64,000 nucleotides of DNA. It comes from Blattamonas nauphoetae. Its lineage: Eukaryota; Preaxostyla; Oxymonadida. The notes under the pieces were generated by a model. It had not been told where the DNA came from, searched no databases, and worked only from the letters and a program-made list of their open reading frames with translations. The DNA is taken from NCBI GenBank assembly GCA_033064195.1, contig JARBJD010000023.1:310001-374000 (forward strand), written 5' to 3'. Shown piece after piece: positions 1-10,362 of this stretch. The position numbers were made by a program, and so were the translations under genes. Numbering within the stretch: position 1 is the stretch's first letter; each line of letters opens with the position of its first letter.

Positions 1-1301
1 CATACAAGATGGCGGTTGAGGGAACAGCAGGTTTATTATCATCGGTTGAAATATTTGGAACAGGGAGTGGAGCGGGTGGAGGTCGTTGTCTGGGCTTATT
101 GAAGACAAATGGATCTGGTGGGGCTGGACGCGAAGTCGGGAGCTCAGCAGGAACTTCCAGGAGCCCAGACTGCCCTTTAGTTTTTTCCCACTCCACCGCC
201 GACCCCATGTAATGCTTGAGTGCAGCTCCCCTTGTGTCCCATCCCGACATTTGTGTGTTTTGTTTAAGCTGAGCCTCACGTTGTCGTTTCTGCTCATCAA
301 AACCAATGGGAGTGACCTTTGTGAGAGTGTTCATGACTAAGATACCCTTCTGTGTTGTTGACGACGGAGGGCCATCTGTGATTTGTGGAAGGACAGGATA
401 AAGTTCATCGTTAAGCCATTCAACGAGTTGTGTCCACGTTAATGGTTTTTCAAGCATCTTTTGTGCGGCAAGAAGCTCCGCACGTGTTGGCGGTTTGGGG
501 TTCCCGTCTGCATCCAATCCAGAAGTTTCGAGTTCTTTCAACAGATCAGTAAGATGATCAAGGATTGCATCTTTGGCATCAATGTCAAGGTCACCAATAG
601 CAAGCAGAGACGGAGTAAGAAAAAGGAAAGATTTGTATGGGGCCTTCATTGATTGATGAGGGTTTTGGGAGAGCTGTGTGCATAGCGAAACAATTGCTGA
701 AGATGCTACAGTGGGATTATCGGACTAGAAGGGATGTAGAAAGGAGGAAAGAGACCTGTGAGAGGATGATTAATGGCTCAACAAGCTTTGGCGATTTTTG
801 AGTGGTTGCAGAACGAGTCAGTCGGATTGATATGATGTTCAGCAAATCGAGGCAAGCAATCTTCAAAGATGGATAAAAATAATGTGAATACAACAAGAGG
901 ATCTCGATCTCTTCCTTTCATAAGATTTGTGCATGTCTGGACGATCCCATTGTTGAGAAGAAGATCAGCATATTGTGTCTCTGATCAGAGAGGAAATACA
1001 TCACTTCAAACATGCAATAACACACTTTGAAAGACAAGGAGGCCCAATGATTCGAGGGCAGGAATGATTTCATCTTTTGTACCAGAACGAACGGTATCTA
1101 AATGATGGTGTAAATCATCAATCTGTCAGTTGTAAGAAGAGGGGAGATATTCGAGGAGTATTATGGAAGAAATTATGCCAATGAAGAGTAATGGTGAACC
1201 TGGAGTTCGACATGAAAAACATCTTGTTCATCTGATTCAGTGTAAATATGTTTAACATTTGAAGTTGAAAGGGTTTCAGATTGATCAGAGATCATGGTCA
1301 T
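1..1301 (-). CDS. Unrecognised alpha-helical (ARM/HEAT-like) protein, 3' end outside window
   Basis: Partial gene that runs off the left edge without a stop. Five exons join in phase 0: 1301-1200, 1122-1012, 978-892, 860-756 and 724-1. The introns are 77, 33, 31 and 31 nt with GT-AG ends. About 390 residues are visible. The N-terminal two thirds are short amphipathic helices with leucine-rich spacing (for example LLNNGIVQTCTNLM and PLIILSQSDNPTVASSAIV), which looks like armadillo/HEAT repeats. The last visible part is proline-rich (RPPPAPLPVP). I do not recognise the family. The start at ATG 1301 is the first in-frame methionine, but an extra upstream exon is possible. Exon joining is supported because each exon is a multiple of three and the alternative frames hit stops. 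Confidence 0.6.
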
Positions 1302-1675
1302 TCACGGTTATCTACAAGAGCAGGGCAGGTAAACTCGGCCTTTTCGAGAATTATTGACAATGGTCTTCAGATCCAGTTCCTCTCTTTGATTTCGCCTCAT
1401 TCTTCAGTCTTTTCAACGATTTGTCCCCTCAGATCCATCAACAAGGAAAATTTCTTTCCTCAATTTGTCTGAGAGCGAGAATTTCATGATAATTCATTTT
1501 GTGAGGTGAGTGCCTCATTTCGATAGATTCAGTCAAGGAATCATTGTTCGTGGCCAAAAATAGAAAAAAAGGACTGGACAAATAAAGACGGAAAACACAG
1601 ACAGTCCAGAATACATAAAGAATGAATCTAAAAAGAAAACTTGTGTCAATCTCTTGACAGAACAGAATAAAAATC
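1302..1675. other. Gap between gene starts; possible extra 5' exons
   Basis: This stretch separates the start of the left-edge gene from the end of the casein kinase gene; both are on the minus strand. A minus-strand open stretch (about 1486-1340) can be read as a short peptide with one 36-nt intron, beginning MKFSLSDKLRKEIFLVDG. I could not connect it in frame to the left-edge gene. It could be an alternative first exon, a small gene, or chance. Confidence 0.3.
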
Positions 1676-4600
1676 TCACTTCCTGCTCTGAACAGCTCCT
1701 CGGCATTCAACAGTGTGCATAGACGTCGCGACAGGCGAGATCCACACTGGTTTGGTGACCAGGTGACTCCCTCGTCGGATCGTGCCCGATTGCGAGTATT
1801 CGGACGTGTATTTGTGGGCGTTGTTCCTGATGAATGAGATGAGTGAATCAGAAGAGTCTGAGGAGAGATTACAACCAAATGTTAATGCACACCTGATGTG
1901 TCATCGTCGGAATCTTGATGTGAGCTGCGTTCGAGACTGCGTTTGGATGAAGTTTTTCTTGATCCGATGTCGACGTGAGCCGCAGGAGGATCGAGTGAGT
2001 TGGGAGCAGGGAAAGCGGAAGCTAGTAGAGAGCGAGGGCGTTGGGAGTTTGATTGGTCGGTGATGAGAGGTGTAGAAGGACTGGAAAGACGGTGAAACGA
2101 GAGAGACGCAAACAATGACGAGTTGTCGTTGACGAGATGTGACCCGGAAAGATTGCGGAGGAGAGGGGTGTTGTTGAGTCTGGAGGTAGTTGGAGTGTCG
2201 GGGCTGTGAAAGCAGAGAAGAGAAAGAGAGAATAACGACGATGGACGGATCGAGAGATTAACAATGAAGATTAAACGAGCGTCGAGAGAGCTATGGAGTC
2301 TGAACATACTTGCTTGCTGGCGAGAATGGGGCGCTGGATGGACCCAGTCCTGGAGTGACATGGGCCTGCCGGAACTCATTCAGGATCTCGTTCATCCCAT
2401 CCACAACACTCTTCCCCGAGTCATCCATAACTCCCTTCCTGCTCAACGTTTCCTGATCGTTGACGCTCGTCACAGCGATGGACAGGCGAGAAGAGGGCTT
2501 TGTGGGTGTTGAGAGGTCCGCACATGCTTCGTCCGGTTGGACGCCCAGTTTATTCTGCTTCGAGTCGGGTTGTGGGTTGAGTGGATTGATGGGCGGGGGG
2601 AGCTTGTCTGGAGGGGTGTCGTTCAGCGGATTATCTTCTTTCTGTTCGCCTTTGTTTTCTTTCTCGTCATCTCTTCTTCGTGAAAATGATTCTCTCCGGA
2701 AGGGGGTGTGTGTGATGAGTGGATTGATTCCACTGACAGTTTCTCTTCTTCCTCGCTCTCGAAGTCCTGCCAAAGAGCTGTTCTTCAGAATCAACCCTCG
2801 AGCACCGAATCCTTCCTGTCGAGCAAAGCGAGACGGTGGGAGTGGGACGTACAGTGCCTGTCGGATCGGTTTTTCTTGGACCTCCTGCGTGGCATCTTTG
2901 GCGAGAGAGAGGGAGAGCTGAAGTTGGGCAGCAGGAGTCAGCTGCTCATTTTGAGATCGATTGGACGGCTGAGTGTGTTGAGTGTCAGTCTTCGCTTCGT
3001 CCTTCACAGTGCTCGTTTTGTCCTCATGAGCTTCGAACGGCACCATTCCCAATGTCGATGTGACGAATGCCGACAGCTGTGGCTGCGGAAGCGACGAGAT
3101 TGCGAGTCGGGATGACTTCATGTGGATCTGGTGACCGGGTGAAGTCTTCGCGAGTTTGTTCAAAGTGCGCCTTTTCTCCTCCTGACTCACCTCCTCGATC
3201 AGTTTGGCTCCGTCGAATCCACTCGATCCGATGTGCATCTCGGGGAGCCCATGATGCTGTGTTTTGATGGGGTTATGCGATGGACCCAGGGCTGGAGACA
3301 CTCCAGGCGACCCCCACTGGGATTGTTGTGGCGAAGAGTTCCCACTTCCACTTCGAGAAAATGAGAGGACACGGCCTGTGCGTCGAGTTCCTCCTCCCAA
3401 CGCTCCCCATTCACCCAGAAAATCATCATCTTTCCGATTCTCGTTCTCATTGGTTGGTTTGTTCTCAGTTCGGATTGGTCGTCTGGAGAGAACCATTCCA
3501 AGAGGGACAGCCAGGCGTTGATCTGTTAATTGGTCGTTTTGCAGTGTGGTGGATGTGGGGACCTGGATGATGCCCTCTTGTGCTGGCCCTGCCTTCTCCT
3601 TCCCAGCAAGTTGATGGTTCCTGGTCTTGTCGTGATGAGTGAAATGAACAGCTTGGTTGAGATGTTGGATGGTTGGGTGAGGAGGGGAGTGGGCAGGTGA
3701 GATGGACGGGAGTGGTGAATGGGCTGAGGGAGACAGAGCAGGAGATGGGGTGGGAGAAGGTGATGTTTGGATGTGGGCTGGAGGGGACCGATGAACTGGG
3801 AGGCGAGAGTTCTGATGGGTCGTGCTGGATACGTGTGGCTGGTTGACTTGGTGTTTGTGGATGTCTGCTTTGTCCTTCTTGTCTTTGTCGTCTTTATCTT
3901 TTTGTTGTTTTCGGAGCAATCGTTCCTGTTCCCTCATTCGGTCTTTGATCCTCTGTAACTCCCTGTACCGTTCTTTCTCCCCTTCCCTCTCCTCCTTCCT
4001 CACTCTCTCCCTCTCTTTCTCCTTCTCCCGTTCCTTCTCTCTTTCCCTTTCTCTCATCTGATCAGTTTGGAGAATCGGCCTCGGTGCCGGCTTCGTCCCA
4101 TTTTTGATTTGTGACCGATCTCCATCCTTGCGTTCTCCTCGCTCTCGTCGCCTTTCATCATCTTTCCTCCTTCGAGATGGGCTTCGTTTTCTCTGCCTGC
4201 GGAGCTCCTCAGCTTCCTTCCTCTCCTCCTCCTCCCTTTTTCGCTCCTCTTCCCTCCTCGCTTCCTCCTCTCTCCGATACACTTCTTCTTCGAACTGTTC
4301 GTCTTCGTATTGTCCATCCTCTTCACTTCCCCCTCGCAAGCGGAAGGCATGCACTCGCAGCGACACGTCCTTCCGTTCTGGTTGATTGTGATCGATGACC
4401 ACTTCAATGGGTCGTTCTGCGACTATACGATCGTTGTTCAGCTTCTTTTCACGAAATTCGAGATCAACCGAGTTCAGGAAGCCGCCCGGGACGATGGGAG
4501 AGCCCGAACCCGATTCTGGGAGTCCAAGATATCTTGCTTTTGGGACAGGCCTCACCTCATCTTCATCATTGACGAGAATGACAGGATGTTCTTCCTTTGG

Positions 4601-5711
4601 GTCCTCATCTTTCTTTGGCTTCCGTCCGTTTTTGATAATGTCATCGCTATTCTCTTCTTCCGCCTTCAACATTTCATTTTCTTCTTCTTCTTTCCTTTTG
4701 GCCTCTGAAAGTTTGATCCAATCAAATTGTTGATCATTTGTGTATCCTGATGATTTCATTAATTCGCGGAAGAGCTTGCGGAGGTATGCATAGTCAGGCT
4801 TTTCGTCGAATCGTAAATCTGAGGTTTGAAGAGAAAGAGTAGAAAAAAAGGGAATATGGGTCAGAATTTCAGAATATGAAGAACATACTTCGGCAATACC
4901 TCAAATAATCTGCAAATTCTTTCGGGACTCCCTTACAAAGTTCATCCACACTCATCCCCATCTTGAGGTCCCCAATTTTCAAGAACTTCTTCCTTTTGCT
5001 CGAATCTCGAATTCGAGACCATGGTAGTGTTCCAGTGAGGAATTCGATGAAGATGTATGCGAGGGTTTCCAGATCGTCTCTTCGAGATGGTTCAATTCCG
5101 ATATGCGAATTGATGCTTGTATAACGAACAGTTCCTGTGATGCCTTTGCTTTCTTTATATGGAATATGCTGGTGAGTTTTCGAATCTTTGAATCGTTTCG
5201 CTAAGCCAAGGTCGATCAGGTAGATGATGTTTTCTTTTGATCCTCGGCCAATTGCGAGGTTTCCTGGCTTAAGATCACGATGGACAAAGTTCTTTGAGTG
5301 GATATACTCAACCCGGGTGATAGTTTGTTCCGCAATCATCAAGACAGTTTTGAGTGAGAACTTGCGTCCACATTTTACGAATAAATCGTCAAGAGAATGC
5401 CCAAGAAGGTCCATCACCATTACATTATATCCAGAGTCTGCTCCATACCATCTTATATTTGGGATGCCAACACCTCCCTGGAGTAATTTATAGAGTCGTG
5501 TTTCATAGTAGAGTGTTGGAGTTTTGACGTTTGATTCTTCGATTTTGATTGCTACATCTTCGTCAGTGGTCAAAACACGTGCTTTAAAAACATGACCGAA
5601 GGAACCAGCTCCGATTTGCTTCTGAGTACTGACTTTGTAAACATCAGCTATAACCCAGGAGCCCTGTGACGCAATTTGACGTTCAAAGTCGTCACGAAAA
5701 TCATTTCTCAT
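1676..5711 (-). CDS. Casein kinase 1 family Ser/Thr kinase with a very long charged tail
   Basis: Four exons (5711-4889, 4818-2310, 2203-1893, 1857-1676; introns 70, 106 and 35 nt) give 1274 residues and end in TGA. Residues about 20-300 are a CK1 kinase domain: glycine loop GAGSFGHVFKA, VAIKIE lysine, HRDLKPGNLAIG catalytic loop, DLGLAKRF in place of DFG, and the CK1-specific IEPSRRDDLE instead of APE. The first intron interrupts the end of the kinase domain; joining it restores the family sequence LRFDEKPDYAYLRKLF. After the domain come about 970 residues of low complexity: an E/R/K-rich coiled-coil-like stretch, then S/P/T-rich sequence with possible phosphosites. CK1 tails are normally far shorter, so this is a lineage-specific tail, perhaps for localisation or autoinhibition (inference). 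The start ATG leads straight into the domain. Confidence 0.93.
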
Positions 5712-5983
5712 CGATAGAGAAGCTCGTTGAACGGAATGCCTGATAGAAAAAAGATGTAACTAAAAATGAATCGAATAAAGGGCGAAATCGAATCCATGAC
5801 TCTCCAGTTGATTTTTATCATTTGATTTGTGTTCCATGGACAAATTTACTGAGAAAGTACGTGTTTTCATAATACAAGGTCGTTAGGGCGCGAAAAGATG
5901 AGTGGAAATAAGGAATAACGCATTGAAAAGAAGACAAAGTGAAGTGAAACCAACTTAAAACATTGAAATGAAAACCTATCTGA

Positions 5984-6592
5984 TCAAATAATCTTGCGTT
6001 GCTTCAAGATTCTCTTGAACAGTGTGATGTTTATGACACAGAAAAGGAAAACAACAGTGATTTGTAGAACATGAAAGTTTGCAATTTTATTGGAATTTAT
6101 CTGCATTTGTTTCATATGCTCACGACTTCGTTCCACATAATACAATTGATCGAGCTGAATCATCTCCAGTTTTTGACTGAGTCTCTGAAGATATTGTTCA
6201 GGAGTCTCATCTTTCATTGGGACCTCAATCTTCGTTCCAATTCCAGTTTCAACTGTAAAAGCAAGCATAGCATTCCGGGGACGTAGCGTATTCCGAGAAC
6301 CGAACGAAAAACAGACTGAGTGTTCGCCTGGCATTCCGACAGTAAGAAGAACATGCCCATTCCCTCTACTCTCTGCATGGAGGATTGGACGGGATTCTGG
6401 GTCTCGAATAGTAACTTTCGGGGAGATTTCGCCTTGGCGAGTTTCATTGGATAAAAAAGTGTATGTGTAATTGATACGAACTGCAATGTCAGGCGCGTAA
6501 TCATCAGAGAAGCAGAATGGAACTCCTTCTACAACTGGAATGACATACGACTCGCAGAACGGTAAAATAAGGATGGAGAGGAGTGGAAACAT
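5984..6592 (-). CDS. p24/TMED (GOLD domain) cargo receptor
   Basis: An intronless gene of 202 residues. It has an N-terminal signal peptide (residues 1-15, LLSILILPFCESY), a GOLD beta-sandwich domain (about 20-110), a coiled-coil stretch with heptad leucines (about 125-165) and one transmembrane segment near the C-terminus (about 172-192, FHVLQITVVFLFCVINITLF). A short basic cytosolic tail follows (KRILKQRKII). This order and length are diagnostic of p24/TMED proteins, which load cargo into COPI and COPII vesicles between ER and Golgi. The tail has lysines close to the end, as in COPI-binding family members, but lacks a strict KKXX. The start is the ATG before the signal peptide. Confidence 0.88.
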   Translation of the reverse strand: MFPLLSILILPFCESYVIPVVEGVPFCFSDDYAPDIAVRINYTYTFLSNETRQGEISPKVTIRDPESRPILHAESRGNGHVLLTVGMPGEHSVCFSFGSRNTLRPRNAMLAFTVETGIGTKIEVPMKDETPEQYLQRLSQKLEMIQLDQLYYVERSREHMKQMQINSNKIANFHVLQITVVFLFCVINITLFKRILKQRKII

Positions 6593-6855
6593 GAATCACG
6601 GTTTGGATCTCCTAAAGTTGGAAAGAAAATATGCTCAGAAATCTCGGATCCTGATATGATACAATTAATACAGCTGGAAAAATGGGAATAAGATGTGAGA
6701 TTCAAACGACATGTTGATCTAAAAATCCTCAATTGCCAATTAGATCTGACGAACCTGACGCGTTTTTTCGAGTTCATTTCCATTACGTTGTTTGTCTTTG
6801 TATTTCTATGGAATTTATTCTCCAATATCCACCCTTTCGTCAGTTCAACACCCCT

Positions 6856-8169
6856 ATGTCTCATTCGTCGTCCCGTTCAAACAAAAGCTCTTCATCACAT
6901 GCTGGTACCTCGAAATCTTCTAGACACTCTAGTGTAGGCGATCATACAATCATATTTTTCGATTGGTTGGACATTTTCTCTTTATTCATAACCATTCAAA
7001 TTCTGCCTCAAAACGCATCATCATTGTCCATCTAAACCACATTTTTTCATTCGCTATATCATCTAACGTCGACAACTCAACATTCTCCAATGTTTTAGGG
7101 ATGATACTTTGATGGCAAGTAACGTCCTTTGTGCCCATCAAGTCACGCTCCAAACCCCAGTCGTTCCCCGTGAGATAGACATTATGTTTCAGACCCTCCA
7201 AGATCAAGTGATCAATATTCTTGACACAGCTTTCAAAGCTACAAAGCATGTTTTCGTCATTACAAACGCCGAGGTTTGATTATCATTCACATTTATTTTC
7301 CACTGGATTCTTTGCTCACTAACCACAATTTCAGCAAGGATGGGTTGAACTTTCTTGTCAAAAGTTCATGCCAAAGGTGTTCCAGCATATCCAAGATGTT
7401 AAGATTATTTCTGCTCGTACAACATATCAGAACTCATTTCCGGACAAACCGAACATGGTATGGACGTTATTCTTGACTCTTCCTGTTCAAAATCTCTTCT
7501 ATACCGACTCTGATTTTTTCCTTGTCAATGTGACCATACATCACTTTCTGATCACCTCATTATTTCATTTCTCTAGTGGAAGAAAACGGCGTTTATTGAA
7601 CGGATCAACACATGCTTCCCTTCTCATGCTCCAAAGATGACCTCAGCAGGCACAGTATCTTCCCCAATCGGGCCTCCCAATCTCAATGCCATCTCGTTTG
7701 GTGATTCAGAGTGCGAAAGAAATGCACTCATTTCCATTACACAACTATGTGCATCAACTGCAACCCTTAAATCTATTAAGTTTGTCGAAAGACCGTCAAC
7801 AGAACAGCTGAAACGGCAACTCGAGATGATTCAGCACAACTTTCACTTCATCGTCAGACACAACGCTAGTCTTGATCTCATGCTTCAAATTTGCACAGTT
7901 CAGGCCACACCCAACGATCAGAGAACTACTGAGAGGCCAACACCTGCATCACAGTCTGCGTTCTTTCCTGACACAAATCGTTCATCCATTTTCATCTACT
8001 CTCCAAATGATTCTTTGTTTATTTCTTCAGAAACTCAGACCAGAGCGAAGGCAACGGTCTGGAGAGAAACACTACTGAAGTCGGAGCAGACGTGCCGTAC
8101 AATTCTCCAGACGGAAGGCTCAATGGACCCCCTGGCGGCGCAGGATACGACCCGAATAAAGGCAAATAG
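6856..8169 (+). CDS. HAD-like hydrolase superfamily protein, catalytic motif split by an intron
   Basis: Five exons (6856-6965, 7099-7273, 7335-7457, 7577-7953, 8031-8169) give 307 residues. The introns are 133, 61, 119 and 77 nt. The first intron falls inside the codon for the W of the HAD motif I: splicing creates IIFFDWDDTLMAS, with the two catalytic aspartates on separate exons. Later conserved blocks include VFVITNAEQGWVELSCQKF, ISARTTYQ, a FGDSECER motif (the usual HAD motif IV region) and SIKFVERPSTEQL. These match a HAD-like family I know from many protists; its substrate is not known to me. The N-terminus is serine-rich. An upstream in-frame ATG at 6808 is the alternative start. The C-terminus is a glycine/proline-rich tail. 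Confidence 0.8.
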
Positions 8170-8546
8170 CCAAACTATTTCTCTCCTTATATCATCCCCA
8201 TTCTTGCTGACTGCTAATGTAACTATGCACCCCCTCCCGTCTTTTCCCAACCCCATTCTTCTCTATTCTTCATTTCATTCAATTCTTGTTTCTTTACAAT
8301 ACGTCAACGAATAAAAATATCGCATTGACTCAAAATTAGTTATCCCAATGGCTTCTACACGATGGAAATAAGTCATTTTTATTTTGATCTTGAACTTCCT
8401 ACTCTATAAAGCCTTGAGGGTTGTCATATAACGATAAGAGCTGTTTTACCACAGAACTTGTAGAATGGGATCAAAAAATTACAAAAATAAGAGCCTGTCA
8501 CCACAGGAGATTCTCCGAATAACCTGAACCATGGCTTGATCGAAAA
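8170..8546. other. Intergenic, no gene seen
   Basis: This lies downstream of the HAD-like gene and upstream of the CoA-disulfide reductase. It is AT-rich, with AATAAA-like sequence near 8311 that may serve the HAD-like transcript. I see no conserved open frame. Confidence 0.5.
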
Positions 8547-10253
8547 ATGACAGTCGTTATCGTTGGTGGTGTTGCAGGAGGAGCCTCTTGCGCTGCTCGT
8601 CTTCGTCGTCTTGATGAAACTGCTGAAATTATTATGATTGATCGCGAACCGTACGTATCATATGCTACTTGTGGCTTGCCGTACTTCATCTCTGAAGAAA
8701 TCACTGACCGTAGCAAACTTACTCTTCAAACTCCTCAGAGCTTCAAGTCCAGATTCAACATTGATGTTCGTGTGAAAGAAGAAGTCACAAAGATTGATAG
8801 AACAGCAAAAACTGTCACCGTCAAGAAACTCGAAGGTGGAGAAGAGTACACAATTAACTACGACAAACTCGTCCTCTCACCAGGTGCCAAACCTATCCGT
8901 CCTCCACTTCCAGGCATTGAAAATGACCGCATATTCACACTCAGAGGGATCCCGGATGCCGACAAAATCAAAGCATTTATCGCCGAAAAGAAACCAAAGA
9001 AGGCTGTCGTGATTGGAGCTGGGTTTATTGGACTCGAAGTTGCCGAAGGTCTCCATCGTATTGGAATTGAGGTCGTAGTTATTGAGAAGTTGGATCACGT
9101 TCTTGGACCATTCGATTTTGACATGGCCTGCGACCTTCATCATCACATCCGTTCAAAGAATGTTTCACTCAAGTTGAATACTGGCGTTACTGGCTTTGTC
9201 ACCAAGCCAAGCGGGATTGGTATCGACATTGGAACGGAAGTCATTGATGCTGACTTTGTTCTGCTTTCCGTGGGTGTTCGCCCTGAAAGCATTCTTGCCA
9301 AAGAAGCAGGTGTTGCTCTGAATCCATTTGGACGTATTGCAGTCAACGAAAACCTCCGTACGGATGACGAACATATCTATGCAATCGGTGACGCCATTGA
9401 GATCACAGACTTCGTGGCCAAGGACAAAGTGTGGATTCCACTCGCTGGTCCAGCAAACAGACAAGGACGTATTGTTGCAGATAATCTTGCGGGCCAGAAG
9501 ACCCACTATTCTGGTGCAATTGGAAGTTCAATTGTTCGTGTGTTCGATATGACCGCGGGATGCGTTGGACTGAACGAGAGGAGATGCCAAGCTCTCAAAT
9601 TGAACTACGAGAAAGTGTTTACATACACTGCAGCTCACGCTGGATACTTCCCCGGCTCAACAATGATGTCAGTGAAGCTTCTCTTTGAGAAGGGAACCGG
9701 CACAATTTATGGTGCTCAGATCGTTGGATTTGAAGGGATTGATAAACGTCTTGACGTTCTCGCGACAGCTATTCATGGAAAAATGAAGGTGACAGATCTC
9801 ACGGAACTCGAACTTACATACGCCCCGCCTTTCGGAAGCGCCAAAGATGTCGTGAACATGGTTGGCTATGTTGCTGAAAATGTTCTCCAAGGAAAAGTCG
9901 AGCAATTCTTCTGGCATGACGTGAAATGCCTCGAAGAAAAGAAAGAGTTCATCATTGATGTTCGCACCAAGGCAGAGTACGATAATGGCCACCTTGCCAC
10001 ATCAGTTCATCTCCCTCTTGACTCACTCCGCACAACAATTAACGAAAAGCCCGATACGCTCCCCAAAGACAGAGTGATTTATGTTCATTGCCAATCAGGC
10101 CTTCGCAGTTACATTGCATGCAGAATGCTCACTCAAAAGGGATACAAATGCAAGAATCTGGCAGGTGGATGGCGTTTATTGAATTCTGTTACGAAAGAAG
10201 TCCAAAGCGGCCCGTCACACCAACTTCCTTGTGGAGCGAAACCATTAAACTAG
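8547..10253 (+). CDS. CoA-disulfide reductase / NADH oxidase fused to a rhodanese domain
   Basis: An intronless gene of 568 residues. It opens with an FAD-binding Rossmann motif (VVIVGGVAGGASCAARLRR), then the single redox cysteine of the CoA-disulfide reductase/NADH oxidase class (VSYATCGLPY, Cys43). A second NAD(P)H Rossmann fold follows (VVIGAGFIGLEVAEGL, about 153) and the second FAD signature IYAIGDAIE (about 277). From about residue 455 to the end there is a rhodanese domain with the active-site loop VHCQSGLRSY. This fused architecture is common in bacteria and known in anaerobic protists, where it handles O2, CoA-disulfide or persulfide stress. The lack of introns beside intron-rich neighbours agrees with lateral acquisition (inference). 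No targeting peptide is seen, so it is probably cytosolic. Confidence 0.93.
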   Translation: MTVVIVGGVAGGASCAARLRRLDETAEIIMIDREPYVSYATCGLPYFISEEITDRSKLTLQTPQSFKSRFNIDVRVKEEVTKIDRTAKTVTVKKLEGGEEYTINYDKLVLSPGAKPIRPPLPGIENDRIFTLRGIPDADKIKAFIAEKKPKKAVVIGAGFIGLEVAEGLHRIGIEVVVIEKLDHVLGPFDFDMACDLHHHIRSKNVSLKLNTGVTGFVTKPSGIGIDIGTEVIDADFVLLSVGVRPESILAKEAGVALNPFGRIAVNENLRTDDEHIYAIGDAIEITDFVAKDKVWIPLAGPANRQGRIVADNLAGQKTHYSGAIGSSIVRVFDMTAGCVGLNERRCQALKLNYEKVFTYTAAHAGYFPGSTMMSVKLLFEKGTGTIYGAQIVGFEGIDKRLDVLATAIHGKMKVTDLTELELTYAPPFGSAKDVVNMVGYVAENVLQGKVEQFFWHDVKCLEEKKEFIIDVRTKAEYDNGHLATSVHLPLDSLRTTINEKPDTLPKDRVIYVHCQSGLRSYIACRMLTQKGYKCKNLAGGWRLLNSVTKEVQSGPSHQLPCGAKPLN

Positions 10254-10362
10254 CTATAGAATCTTTCGTTATTATTGATTTATTCATTCATTCTCACATA
10301 CTCTTCCAAATTAGGATTAAATCTTTAATGAAGAGGAACGAAAATAAACAAGGGGGATTATC

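Noticed and set aside
2022-4733. Many long open frames antisense to the casein kinase tail (S/L/F-rich)
   Set aside because: They mirror the E/R/K-rich coding strand. The minus frame has kinase homology, in-phase introns and a sensible stop; the opposite frames have none.
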